Below, one piece after another: positions 34,706 through 44,879 of a stretch of 64,000 nucleotides of DNA. Location: positions 52,620 through 116,619 of the forward strand of contig JABBOG010000005.1 of NCBI GenBank assembly GCA_019351975.1, read 5' to 3'. The translations under genes and the position numbers were made by a program. Origin of the DNA: Acidobacteriota bacterium. Its GTDB lineage: Bacteria > Acidobacteriota > Terriglobia > Terriglobales > Acidobacteriaceae. A model generated the notes under the pieces. The model was not told the DNA's origin, made no database searches, and worked only from the letters and a program-made list of their open reading frames with translations. The stretch's first letter is position 1; every line of letters begins with the position of its first letter.

Positions 34706-37700
34706 CTAGTGATAGCGCTTCCGAATCTTATACACGATCGAAAACACGCCGGATTCATCACGCGTTGCTACAAGCGAATCATGATCGTTCAGCTGATACT
34801 GGACCTGAATCAACTGCTCAGCTGTCTCGTTTACGTTCGTCGCATACACAAGCGTCAGTTGTTTCGTCAGCGGTTCGGTCACCGTGATGCGCGCCGACGA
34901 ATTACCCAGCGTACCAATGAACGCAGGATCAATCTTCACCGATCCCGCACCGAAAAACTTGCCCACACTGCTCGACAGCGTTGCGTTCAGCGCTCCACCG
35001 AGCAGCGCATTCGTTGTAGGATCAGACCCAGCCTGAGACTGCTGCTCCTGATACAACTGCGCCTCCTCCTGCGTTCGCCCCAACGCCAGCAGATTGAAGA
35101 TATCGGCCTCTGTCAGCGGTGGTTCCGACCTGTACGTCGGCTTTAGATTCTCCGCAGTGCCATGCACGCCAATCGTAAGATCGTAGTTCTCTACCCGCGC
35201 CGTCGCATCCAGATCGATCGTCGGATCAATTCGCACTGGATTCGTGAAGTAGATGCTTCCACGCTCCAGCTCATACTTCGTTCCCGCGTACGTTGCGCTG
35301 CCCTCGGTGATCAGAATCCGGCCCAGAATGCTCGGCGTCTCCAGCGTGCCCCGCACCGTAAGATCGACCGTCCCAGCAAGCTTCGCAAATGAGTTCTGGA
35401 AGTCCAACTGCGGCGCGCTGATCACATGAATATCCAGCCTCACCTTATTCAGGGGCGAGTTTGGATCCGGCGGTGCCTGCACGCCCCCGCCTGAAGAAAA
35501 CGCAGCAAAATCCACATCCGGCCCAACCCCAAATCGCGTCACCAGCACATTTCCGGAGAGCAACAGCGACTGCGGATTTCCCTGCAGCCTGAAGCTCGCA
35601 TTCGCCGTCGCGCTCACGCCGTTATAGCGGACACGCACGGTCTCACCGGTTGCGGTCAGGTCCGCAAATAACCCCTTTTCGTACGCGAGAAAACCGCCGA
35701 GCTTCAACTCGCCGCCGCCCGTCCGCGCCGTCATATCTTTTACGTCCAGCCTGTTCTCATTGAACTCGAGCGTCCCATTCAGATTACTGAGCCCATTCGC
35801 AATGCCCTCCATCGCAACGTTTACTTTCTCAAACATCACATCTCCAGAAAGCGCGGGCTTCTTCAATCGTCCTCCAGCCGCAATCTTGAATGTGACCTTA
35901 CCCGACGTAATCAAATCAGGATCGAACGTATGCGCCAGCGCCATGCTCACGCTTCCATCCGAGTTCAAATGGATGCGCCCACCCAATGGGTTCGCATCGC
36001 CGAAAACCACTGCCGTTCCAGACGCTCGCATGTCGGTATCCTCACCCACGATATGCACTTGATCCAGCGTCACCAACCCCTTGCTCAAACTGGCACGCAG
36101 CGGCTGTTCGGCTTTCAACTCCACGCCCTGTAGCTTCATATCAAACTCGTCGAACACAGCATTGCCCGACATCTGCTCCGGTGTCTTCGCAGGTCCCACA
36201 ACCGAAATCGTGCCTGCGATCGCCGAACTTCCCTTGATCGTATCTGAGCCAATCAGATGCATCACATTCGCTATATCGAATGCACTCAGCGTAAGCTTTG
36301 CCTGGGTTTGCATGTCACCCACCAACGACGTCTCACCCGACGCGATGACCTTCGCCCCAACGATCTGCGAGCTCAGCTCATACGTCACATTTGTTCCCGC
36401 ACTGTTCGCCGTGGCGTGCAGTGCACCAACCGGTTCACCACGCAAGGTCATCTTCGCCAACGAAATATTGGCATGAAGATCCGGTTGCTCCATCGTGCCG
36501 TTTGCTCTCGCGTCGAACGACAGCACACCGTCCACATCAGGATTCATCCGCCGTACCGCATCGATCTTCGATAGCACCAGATCATTGCCTCTGACCTGCG
36601 CTGTGATTTTCTTGCTCGCGAGGTTGTAACCGCCGCTCCCTGTCACCGAAAGACCGTGCGCCTCCACCAGCATACTTGTCGCATTCAACTGCTCCCCTTG
36701 CATCGCAAGGTTCAGCGCAATCTTCTGGTAGCTCTCGCCATATGCGACGCCATTGGTCAGCGTCAACGCACCCTGCCCGGTGAGATCGCGCACCGCACCC
36801 CTCGCATGCGCACCCAGATTCACCGTCCCCGTCACCGGGTACTTCTTCTCCTGCCCCGCGATCTGCAGCAGGTCGGACGCTTGCGCGTCGGCTAGCTTCA
36901 CCGACGCATCCACCACCACACTCTCATCCCATGGATACGTTGCAACGTGGTGCACCATGACTTTCTGCGGCCGGAACGTTCCCATCACATTCAGCACTGC
37001 CGTACCACGCTTGATCGTCGACGTTGCCACGGCCACACCCTCGTTCGGCGAATACTCTCCATCCCCTACCACCGAATCGATGTGCACATCCGCCATGCTT
37101 CCAAGCTGAAGAGCAAGGTCATCGCCCGTCAGATGACCCCTCACATCCAGATCCGCCACCGCGCCGCGCGCCACTCCCGCAAAGTCCATCGACCCATGCA
37201 GCACAATTGGAATTGCCGCGCGGCCTTTCTTCCCGTTCGCCTTAAAATCCAGCGTCTGCAGCAGCTGGTCGTACTCACCCAGGTCTCTCACTTGCAGATT
37301 CACATTCAGCTTCGTCAGCGGATCTCCAAGATTCACGCCTACGATGCCATTTGCCACCAGCGAACTTGCCGGCGTTTGCAGATTCAAATGCGCAATCTTC
37401 ACCACCTCCGTCAGTCCGTCATAGTGCGCCACAGCCTCGCCCGTCACTGGGATATTCGAAAGCGCGGTCTTCCGCACTACGCGTGTTGGCGTAAACTTCA
37501 AGTCCGCCTGCACCTGCACGGTGTCCGCAATATCGGCCGCCGGTCCGCCCCACTCCACCGTCGTTGGCCCTGTAATCGCTGTGTCAAAACCGAGATCACC
37601 ATAGTGATTCAACTCCGTCGCAACCATGATCGAACGCAGCGGAAGCCGGTCAATCGTCACCGTTAGATACGCATGCGCACGCTGCACCGGGGTCGATAGC

Positions 37701-39097
37701 AGCGACTTCACTGGAGCCTTCGCTCCAACGCTCTTTGCTCCAGTATTCGCTGTCGTCGCCGCCGCCACGGTCGTTGGCGAGCTCGCAGCGGTATTCGCCG
37801 GTACCTCGCCCAGCCAGTTGTCGATCTTCAACTCACCCTTCGCGCTACCCCCGCCCGGCAGCGAGCCGCTCAGTGCCGTCAGCAGCAGTTGCGTCGGCGT
37901 GATATGCAACTGCGCACCACCGTCCACGCCATCCAACGCCACATACTCATTACTGTACGCAATCTTGTGCGCCTGCATCGACCCCACCAGCAGATACCCA
38001 GCCGTGCAGTCAGGATCAGGCGGCAACACCTTCGCCCCCGCAGGCAGGCGTGCCTTATTGTGTCGCTGCCAAAAGTGCGGGTGCCGCTGTGCCGTCTGCG
38101 GCGACACAACACAGTTGTGCCCCTGCACATTCAGATCAACCACGCCCGCATTCAGTCCAGCCACATCCGCAAGATATCCCAACTGCCGCGCATCCACGCT
38201 TCCATGCACCGTCGCCTTCCACTGCGGCTTTGCAAAGTGCGACAGCTCAGCCGTAGCGATCAGCTTCGTTCCATCGCCGCCCAGCTTGCGCGGAGCGGCC
38301 GTCTCGAAGTTAAAGCTCTTCAGCGCGATCATGTCACGCCCGAGCTCTGCGGTCAGGCTTAGCTTCGATTGCATCTCCGGCTGCTGCCCCATCTTCGTCT
38401 GCAGATCCGCAAGCTCTACCGACGCTCCATAGCGATCCGTCTTGCGTATATAGTGCACCTCCGCCATCAAATCCATCGCCGACAGATCAAATGGAATCGC
38501 CCGGTCGTTCAGCATCACCAGCCCATCTTCAAGCCTCACCTGCTTCGCCTGTAGATTCAACAGCGTATCTTGAATCGGCGTCTTGCTCGTGCTCGGATGC
38601 TTCGGCGTCGGCTGGTTTGTGTGCCCGTCTTTGTACACGATCAGATGAACCTTCGGCTGCTCCACGCCTAGATAGCGAAGGCTGATCCTAGACTGCGGAC
38701 CATACCCGCGGATGTGCGTCAAAATCATGTTGAGATGCAGTCGCACAAAAATCTTTGCGGCGGAAAGATAGGGCATCTGCCCGGGTCCTTCCGTTCCGTG
38801 AATCACGAGACCGTCTGCCTCAATTGCAAGATGCCACAAGCTGAACGAGATGTGCTGCAACTCCACGCGGCCGCCCGTCGCGTTCTCCAGCACGCTCACC
38901 ACCTCGCCCCCCACGCGCCGCTGAAAGTCCGCCGTCCGCGTGTACCACGTCGCTGCAGCAGCCAGCAAAATCATGAGCAGCATGAGCGACGCTGCAACCC
39001 ACGCCATCACCCGCAGCGCTCGCCTCCGCTTCTTCGGACTCTCCGTCCCTGATGTTTCCGTCCCCTCGATACGGCCCCTCGTGAAATTGTCCCTCAC
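34706..39097 (-). CDS. tamB: TamB-like translocation and assembly module protein
   Basis: A 1463-residue AsmA-like protein of the TamB family that would span the periplasm and help outer-membrane protein or phospholipid transfer. After a basic N-terminus there is one signal-anchor helix (about 30-50), a first AsmA-like region (GGRVELQHISFSLWHLAIEA), a long beta-rich middle with repeated LxVxG-type strands, and the C-terminal TamB domain ending in a conserved porin-like stretch (YEL-GSIYFTNPVRIDP). The start is a GTG at 39097, with GGAGG four bases upstream, overlapping the stop of the SurA-like gene by four bases. Confidence 0.92.
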   Translation of the reverse strand: MRDNFTRGRIEGTETSGTESPKKRRRALRVMAWVAASLMLLMILLAAAATWYTRTADFQRRVGGEVVSVLENATGGRVELQHISFSLWHLAIEADGLVIHGTEGPGQMPYLSAAKIFVRLHLNMILTHIRGYGPQSRISLRYLGVEQPKVHLIVYKDGHTNQPTPKHPSTSKTPIQDTLLNLQAKQVRLEDGLVMLNDRAIPFDLSAMDLMAEVHYIRKTDRYGASVELADLQTKMGQQPEMQSKLSLTAELGRDMIALKSFNFETAAPRKLGGDGTKLIATAELSHFAKPQWKATVHGSVDARQLGYLADVAGLNAGVVDLNVQGHNCVVSPQTAQRHPHFWQRHNKARLPAGAKVLPPDPDCTAGYLLVGSMQAHKIAYSNEYVALDGVDGGAQLHITPTQLLLTALSGSLPGGGSAKGELKIDNWLGEVPANTAASSPTTVAAATTANTGAKSVGAKAPVKSLLSTPVQRAHAYLTVTIDRLPLRSIMVATELNHYGDLGFDTAITGPTTVEWGGPAADIADTVQVQADLKFTPTRVVRKTALSNIPVTGEAVAHYDGLTEVVKIAHLNLQTPASSLVANGIVGVNLGDPLTKLNVNLQVRDLGEYDQLLQTLDFKANGKKGRAAIPIVLHGSMDFAGVARGAVADLDVRGHLTGDDLALQLGSMADVHIDSVVGDGEYSPNEGVAVATSTIKRGTAVLNVMGTFRPQKVMVHHVATYPWDESVVVDASVKLADAQASDLLQIAGQEKKYPVTGTVNLGAHARGAVRDLTGQGALTLTNGVAYGESYQKIALNLAMQGEQLNATSMLVEAHGLSVTGSGGYNLASKKITAQVRGNDLVLSKIDAVRRMNPDVDGVLSFDARANGTMEQPDLHANISLAKMTLRGEPVGALHATANSAGTNVTYELSSQIVGAKVIASGETSLVGDMQTQAKLTLSAFDIANVMHLIGSDTIKGSSAIAGTISVVGPAKTPEQMSGNAVFDEFDMKLQGVELKAEQPLRASLSKGLVTLDQVHIVGEDTDMRASGTAVVFGDANPLGGRIHLNSDGSVSMALAHTFDPDLITSGKVTFKIAAGGRLKKPALSGDVMFEKVNVAMEGIANGLSNLNGTLEFNENRLDVKDMTARTGGGELKLGGFLAYEKGLFADLTATGETVRVRYNGVSATANASFRLQGNPQSLLLSGNVLVTRFGVGPDVDFAAFSSGGGVQAPPDPNSPLNKVRLDIHVISAPQLDFQNSFAKLAGTVDLTVRGTLETPSILGRILITEGSATYAGTKYELERGSIYFTNPVRIDPTIDLDATARVENYDLTIGVHGTAENLKPTYRSEPPLTEADIFNLLALGRTQEEAQLYQEQQSQAGSDPTTNALLGGALNATLSSSVGKFFGAGSVKIDPAFIGTLGNSSARITVTEPLTKQLTLVYATNVNETAEQLIQVQYQLNDHDSLVATRDESGVFSIVYKIRKRYH

Positions 39098-39963
39098 GGT
39101 GCCTCCTTGCTCGGATGCAGCACCACCACGCTGCCCTGCGCGCGCAAACTCTGCAACCAGTCACCCAAAAGCTTCGACACCTGTTGCTGTAACAACACCT
39201 CGCGTATTCTGCTCGAAATCGTAGCCACCGGCGGCGGCGTTGCGTGCATCGCAGCATACTCTGGAAGCATCGTCTTCTCGTAGTACGTCTGTACCACCTG
39301 CGGAGAGATCGTTACGCCCATACGGAAACGCTCCTCGATGAACGCGAGTACCTCCATCCGCTGCCGCCACAGCTTCGTCAGGCTTGTCTCCGTAAACCCT
39401 TGCGTCGCTAGAAACTTCTTCCATCCCGCGTCGGTGTCGCAGTGAAACTGCTTGCATTGGGGAATCGTGCTTCGCAGCTTCTCCAAATCCTCCTGCGCAG
39501 CCTTCTCGCTCACATCGCTTCCCGGTTGTAGCTGCACCTGTTGCAGAATCAAATCGCGATTGATCAGCCGTTCCACCGCACCTGCGCGACTCTCCCTTAC
39601 GCCCACAACACCATACGGCAGCAACGCCGTGAAACGCTGCTCCTGGTCCACGTCGCTGTCAAGGATCAGCTCGCCGTTTACGATCGCGACCAGCCGATCG
39701 ATCATCGTCCCTTGCACAACCGGCATCCCCGGCAGGTTCGGCTGCACAATCACTGTCGCAGGCGAGTCCGATGTCGCCGCAGAAGTCGATGATGCAGGTG
39801 GCGTCGGCAGCGGAGGTGCCGCAGTCGTACTTGGTATCGTGCTCCCGCTCTGCCCACGCGCCGAACAGATGCCACCCATCAGCACCACGATGGCCACGAC
39901 GAACCCGCGCAGCCATGCGCTACATCCATCCGTCCTGCGCCCGTGTTGGATCGCTTGCACCAT
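39094..39963 (-). CDS. SurA N-terminal-domain-like periplasmic chaperone, no PPIase domain
   Basis: A 289-residue secreted protein. A signal sequence (about 18-38, ending SARGQS) is followed by a Pro/Thr/Ser-rich linker and then a SurA-N/trigger-factor-like helical domain beginning DRLVAIVNGELILDSDVDQE, which is the classic opening of SurA and PpiD-type chaperones. The C-terminal helix (IREVLLQQQVSKLLGDWLQSL) is the matching return helix. No parvulin PPIase domain is present. It lies between the BamA-like gene (2-bp gap) and tamB (4-bp overlap), so the three are surely cotranscribed and likely cooperate in outer-membrane biogenesis. Confidence 0.82.
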   Translation of the reverse strand: MVQAIQHGRRTDGCSAWLRGFVVAIVVLMGGICSARGQSGSTIPSTTAAPPLPTPPASSTSAATSDSPATVIVQPNLPGMPVVQGTMIDRLVAIVNGELILDSDVDQEQRFTALLPYGVVGVRESRAGAVERLINRDLILQQVQLQPGSDVSEKAAQEDLEKLRSTIPQCKQFHCDTDAGWKKFLATQGFTETSLTKLWRQRMEVLAFIEERFRMGVTISPQVVQTYYEKTMLPEYAAMHATPPPVATISSRIREVLLQQQVSKLLGDWLQSLRAQGSVVVLHPSKEAP

Positions 39964-39965
39964 CG

Positions 39966-42900
39966 TTAGAAACTCTGTCCAATGCTGAAGAAAAAGTTGA
40001 AGTGACTCGCCAGCCCGACATAAGGCAACACACCCGTATAGTCGTCGAACACCGGGTAAATCGTCGGATCAAGGTTATAGCTGAAGTCCACACGGATCGG
40101 TCCAACAGGCGTTGCGTACCTCAACCCCAATCCGATCGCGTGCGAATAATAGTTGAAATCGCATGTTCCTATAGCATTCGACGGCTGCTCTCCAGCAGCG
40201 ATCAGCGGCCCCGAAAGGTTCTTGCACGTCGACGCATGCGGCTGGTTGAAGTGCACGATGCTTGTAAACATCTTCGAGGGATACTCGAACGCGTTGCCCA
40301 TATCGTGAAAGAGCACGAACGACAAATTACTTCCTACATACGGTAGCGTCGCAGGCGGGAACCTTAGCTCCAGTTGATTCACCACAGCCGCCGATCCGCC
40401 CACCGGAAATCCTGTCGTCAAATCGCGCGGTCCGCCGTCATTGATGCCAAACCCGCGGTCCGACGACTCTCCACCCACATACAGCCTCTCCGGTAGCGGC
40501 ACAGGATCGCACGTCGGATTCGTCTCCAGCAGCGTTCCCGAGCACGCCGTTGATGCCACGCCGATTTGATCGCCTGCGTTGTACGCATTCGGATTCGGCC
40601 CCCAAGACTTCTCGAACGCGATCCGTGTGTTCCTCGCGAATACGTACTTCCGCCTCCCAAACGTGTAGTACGTCGAATATGAAGTGTCCAACTTGTTGAA
40701 GTTCGATTGTGATCCAAACTTCGATGACGCCACGAATTCCTGGGCCGAAAAATACATTCCTTTCCCTGCATTCAAAGGACTAGGATCCCGCGTGTCATGG
40801 AAATACGTCACCTGCGGACCGCCCACCACCACTGGCTCAGACAACTGCGGAATCAGGTTCGGCGTGATCTCGAGCGAATTCGGATTCACTGAAACCCTGC
40901 GGTACTGAAAGTCATAAATGAAAGTGTCCGCCCGCTTCACCTTCTGCGTGACGCGCACATCTCCCTGCAGCGTGGACGACGCAAACGTCGTGATGTCCTG
41001 CACGTTCGAGTAGCCTCCGCCAATCGTTCCCGTTAGGTTCTTGCGCGAAAACAGCTGCGGGATATTCAGGCTCAGCGTTGCGACCTCTTCCAGCAAACCA
41101 TACGTCGTGTGCAGCGTCAGCGAGTCCTGCGTTCCCCTCAAATTAATCCGCGATATATCCACGGAAACATCCGGGCTCACTCCGGCCTGTCCATTCTGCG
41201 CCGCAGTCGATCCTCGCGTCTGCCCAGTTGTAATGCCAGGCGTTCCCGTCTGCGCTTCAAAGCCGAACCCATACGTCACATCCCACCGTCTCGCCTCCGT
41301 CAACTGCAGCAGCACGTTCTTGTCCGGTGCATCGCCTTTCGGGTCCTGCACCGCCGCATTGACCTCGCTGAACAGCGCCAGGTTATACAGGTTCCGCTGT
41401 GTTTGTAGCAACGCAGCCTGGTCCAGCGGATCGCCTGCATGCACCAGGATCTGGCTGTCCACCACCTTCGGCCGCGTATGTACGATCCCTGAAAGCAGCA
41501 CGTGATCGATGAAGACCTGCTGCCCTTCCATCACATTCAGCGCCACATCCGTGCGCAATTTGTCCTTGCTGTCCACCTTCTGCGTAATCTCTACGCGCGC
41601 ATGCTCAAACCCATGCGCAAGATAGTTATTCAGAATCGCATCACGATCGCTCGACAATGTAATCAATGAAAACGGCTGTCCCGGAGCCGAGTTCATCAGT
41701 GCACGAATCGCCTTCTCCCTGTCCGCCGCGACACCCGTCAGCGCAACCGTCCCGAACTTCTGTTGCGGCCCTTCCACCACCGTGTACAGCACCCGAATAT
41801 GCGGTTCCTTCAACGGCTTTCCATTCGCCGCGTCATCCATATCCTGGACCTTCGCTGTCACCTTTACATCGCTAAACCCGTTCGCTCGATACAGCGATTC
41901 GATTGCATTCACATCGTCCGTCACGAGCTCAGCGCTATATCGGCCGCTGCTCTGGTACAAGTCTGCCTTCTTCACCTTCATCAAATCTTCCAGCGTCGAG
42001 CGGTCAAAGTACTTGTTGCCCACGATGTTCACCGCAGTTACCTTGTGCCGCCGTCCCGTGTCCACCGTGTACTGCACGACAACGTTGTTCGTCCCCTTGC
42101 CGATCAACTCCACTTTATCCTTCACATCAAAGTAGCCTTTCTGCTGCATATAGTCCTTGATGTTGAACGCCCCCTCGTTCAGCAGATCGTTGTCCACCGC
42201 TCCCTCTTGATACACAGGCACCAGCAGCTTCGTACGCGACTTGGACAGCTTCGTGCCGTCCACAATCACCTTCACCTCAGGCCCCTGATTCGCCGAAAAG
42301 TCATAGTCCACCTGCTCCTTCGGCTGCATATACGTGGATTGCTGCAGGCTGATCGTACCTTCCAGATGATTCAGCTTTTCGTAGTACGACCGCACACCGG
42401 ACAACGCATTGCTCGTCGTCTCCCGCGTCACCTTCTCCACGCAATCCCGATGGATCGCCTTGTCGAACTCCTCCGAGAGCCACGAGCAGTCCATCTTTCC
42501 CTTCTTGCGAAACATCGCCGCATCCATGCCCGGATCCGTTCCGCCCAGCGCCACCGTTCCAATCACCGCCTGTGGTCCCGTCGCAATCGTGAACGTCGCA
42601 TTCACCTGATGGCCCAGCGTATCCACCGCCGTCGATAGTGCTACCTTCGGCACGTAAAACCCATTCTCCGCAAGCGCTTCCTTCACCGCCTCCACCGCAG
42701 TCGGCAGCGCATCCGCCGAATACGCTTCGCCCGGATTCATCCGCGTCGCGAACTCCAGCAGCGACGCCAGGCGCTCCTGCTTCACTCCCGCAATCGTCAC
42801 CCGCCCTACAAAGTACCGCGGTTCGCCCGCGTACACCAAATCCACGCCGCCTTCCGCCTTCTCCGCGTACACGCTGATATTCCGGTACCGTCCGGTCGCA

Positions 42901-43310
42901 AACAGTGTCCGCAAATCCCCTCGCACCTTGCTGGGATCCAGTGGTTCTCCAGCCTTCTGCTTCAACTCCGCGATGATCGCTTCCTTCTCGCCGAACGTCA
43001 CGCCCTCAAACCGCACCGCCGTAACCTTCGTCCCCTCCAGCGACCACTCCGTCTCCGGCAGCGCCGGAAGCACATTTGCGATCATCGACGCATCCGGCCC
43101 CGCACTCTGCGCGGGCTGGCCCATCGCCGACGCAGCACTACCTGTCTGCGCCCAGACCGGCCCCCCTACAACACAGCACAGCAGCATCGCAACCCACAAA
43201 AATCCCCAACGTACCGCGCAGCACGGAGCCGCCGCACACACTCCGCGGCTTCGCCTCTCGCGCTCTCTCATTCCCATGGACCGCGCCACTGCAGCTTTCC
43301 TCTCACCCAT
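39966..43310 (-). CDS. BamA/TamA-like outer-membrane assembly protein (Omp85 family)
   Basis: About 1114 residues from the chosen start, with several periplasmic POTRA domains (about 75-700), each showing the usual GN-x-x-F pattern (VNIVGNKYFDRSTLEDLM), then a 16-strand barrel ending SIGQSF with the terminal Phe signal. The barrel contains LYVGGESSDRGF, equivalent to the VRGF loop. It is larger than E. coli BamA (810 residues) and has more POTRA-like units than five. The start is uncertain: ATGs at 43310, 43277 and 43271 are possible, none with a good ribosome site, and a signal peptide lies just after. It heads the operon with the SurA-like gene and tamB. Confidence 0.88.
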   Translation of the reverse strand: MGERKAAVARSMGMRERERRSRGVCAAAPCCAVRWGFLWVAMLLCCVVGGPVWAQTGSAASAMGQPAQSAGPDASMIANVLPALPETEWSLEGTKVTAVRFEGVTFGEKEAIIAELKQKAGEPLDPSKVRGDLRTLFATGRYRNISVYAEKAEGGVDLVYAGEPRYFVGRVTIAGVKQERLASLLEFATRMNPGEAYSADALPTAVEAVKEALAENGFYVPKVALSTAVDTLGHQVNATFTIATGPQAVIGTVALGGTDPGMDAAMFRKKGKMDCSWLSEEFDKAIHRDCVEKVTRETTSNALSGVRSYYEKLNHLEGTISLQQSTYMQPKEQVDYDFSANQGPEVKVIVDGTKLSKSRTKLLVPVYQEGAVDNDLLNEGAFNIKDYMQQKGYFDVKDKVELIGKGTNNVVVQYTVDTGRRHKVTAVNIVGNKYFDRSTLEDLMKVKKADLYQSSGRYSAELVTDDVNAIESLYRANGFSDVKVTAKVQDMDDAANGKPLKEPHIRVLYTVVEGPQQKFGTVALTGVAADREKAIRALMNSAPGQPFSLITLSSDRDAILNNYLAHGFEHARVEITQKVDSKDKLRTDVALNVMEGQQVFIDHVLLSGIVHTRPKVVDSQILVHAGDPLDQAALLQTQRNLYNLALFSEVNAAVQDPKGDAPDKNVLLQLTEARRWDVTYGFGFEAQTGTPGITTGQTRGSTAAQNGQAGVSPDVSVDISRINLRGTQDSLTLHTTYGLLEEVATLSLNIPQLFSRKNLTGTIGGGYSNVQDITTFASSTLQGDVRVTQKVKRADTFIYDFQYRRVSVNPNSLEITPNLIPQLSEPVVVGGPQVTYFHDTRDPSPLNAGKGMYFSAQEFVASSKFGSQSNFNKLDTSYSTYYTFGRRKYVFARNTRIAFEKSWGPNPNAYNAGDQIGVASTACSGTLLETNPTCDPVPLPERLYVGGESSDRGFGINDGGPRDLTTGFPVGGSAAVVNQLELRFPPATLPYVGSNLSFVLFHDMGNAFEYPSKMFTSIVHFNQPHASTCKNLSGPLIAAGEQPSNAIGTCDFNYYSHAIGLGLRYATPVGPIRVDFSYNLDPTIYPVFDDYTGVLPYVGLASHFNFFFSIGQSF

Positions 43311-43534
43311 CAATTTCGAAAGCCGCAATCCGTATCGTCCGGCGTCCTGAACTCGTCTACCCAGCTTCGTATGCCTGAACTCCTGCACCCAGCAGCGCGT
43401 ACCACCGCAGACTCCCAGCATTCAAGCTCTCTGCGATCACCTATAGGTTTATTTTACAGATGCAGGAAGCCGCTTCCGAGTTCACTACGCTTTCCACCTT
43501 CATTCCCAGCCGTCACAAACGTATACTTCCATCC

Positions 43535-44674
43535 ATGCCTGCGTTCTATCCTGATGACGCCAAAGACATACCGTCATCCCCATCCACCGCATCCCCATCC
43601 ACCATCGCCGACGCCGACCGTTACTCCCGCCAGATCCTCTTTCCCGGCATCGGCGAGTCCGGCCAGAAACGCCTCCGCCACGCCCACGCCGTTGTCGTCG
43701 GCGTCGGTGCCACCGGTGCCGCCACCGCCAGCCTGCTCGCCCGCGCCGGCGTCGGCCATCTCACCCTCATCGACCGCGATTTCGTCGAGCCCTCCAACCT
43801 CCAGCGCCAGATGCTCTTCGACGAAGACGACGCTCGCGCTTCCCTGCCGAAGGCCGAAGCCGCGCGCCTCCACCTCGCGCGCATCAACTCCAGCGTTCAC
43901 GTCACCGCGCACACCGCCGATCTCGTCCCCCACAACGCCTCCGAGCTCCTCTCCGACGCACACATCGTTCTCGACTGCACCGACAACTTCGAAACCCGCT
44001 ACCTCATCAACGATCTCTGCGTCCGCGACGCTCGCCCTTGGATCTACGCCGCCGCCGTCGGCGCCTACGCCGCCACCATGAACATTCTTCCTCCCGGCGC
44101 TTCAACGCTCGCCGACACCTTCGCCTACGCGCCCACCGCCTGCCTCGCCTGCATCTTCCCGTCCCCTCCCTCCGGCAACGTCGAAACCTGCGACACCGCC
44201 GGTATCCTCTCCACCGCCGTCAACCTCGCCGCCTCCATCCAGGTCACCGAAGCCCTCAAATTCCTCACCGCGCAGCCTCACCTCATGCGCCGCACTTTGC
44301 TCTCCTTCGATCTCTGGAGCACCGAAGCCAACAACGCCCTCGCACGTTCCGAGATCTCTACCACCAAACCCCGCCCCGACTGTGAAGTCTGCGGCCAGCG
44401 TATCTTCCGCGCCCTCTCCGGCGACCAGCGCCCCCACATCACCCTCTGTGGCCGCAACTCCGTCCAGATCCACGAGCACCACCGCCCCCTCAACCTCACC
44501 GACCTCAAAGCCCGCCTGCAACCCCTCGGTCAGGTCCGCTCCAACGGCCATCTCATTCGCTTCCACTACCCTCCATACACCATCACCGCCTTCCCCGACG
44601 GCCGCGCCCTCATCCAGGGCACCACCAACGTCGGCCTTGCCCGCTCCCTCTACGCCCGCTTCATCGGCAGCTGA
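43535..44674 (+). CDS. ThiF/MoeB/HesA-type adenylyltransferase
   Basis: An E1-like enzyme, 379 residues, that would adenylate the C-terminus of a small sulfur-carrier protein (ThiS or MoaD type). It opens the fold with RYSRQILFPGIGESGQKRL, has the nucleotide loop VVVGVGATGAATAS, the conserved Asp of TLIDRDFVEPSNLQRQ, a CxxC pair (CLACIF and CEVCG) for zinc, and the cysteine in ETCDTAGIL. An additional C-terminal domain of about 90 residues follows. The ATG at 43535 is chosen over one at 43460 that adds no family-like sequence. No carrier gene is adjacent, so thiamine versus molybdopterin is open. Confidence 0.87.
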   Translation: MPAFYPDDAKDIPSSPSTASPSTIADADRYSRQILFPGIGESGQKRLRHAHAVVVGVGATGAATASLLARAGVGHLTLIDRDFVEPSNLQRQMLFDEDDARASLPKAEAARLHLARINSSVHVTAHTADLVPHNASELLSDAHIVLDCTDNFETRYLINDLCVRDARPWIYAAAVGAYAATMNILPPGASTLADTFAYAPTACLACIFPSPPSGNVETCDTAGILSTAVNLAASIQVTEALKFLTAQPHLMRRTLLSFDLWSTEANNALARSEISTTKPRPDCEVCGQRIFRALSGDQRPHITLCGRNSVQIHEHHRPLNLTDLKARLQPLGQVRSNGHLIRFHYPPYTITAFPDGRALIQGTTNVGLARSLYARFIGS

Positions 44675-44879
44675 CATGCACCTTCCGGCCTCCATAGTGC
44701 ATACTCAATATGTACCGAAACACGGCACCCCAGCTTTCCACATACCGTCGCGGACAACCATCCGCCCATTGCTTTCAATCCAACCTTCTGAAACCTCTGC
44801 CCGTCACGCACCGTCTTTCGTCATGAAGACGATCTTCCGCGATGATCGATCCTGAGGTCAGGAGCGGATAAACTTACGT

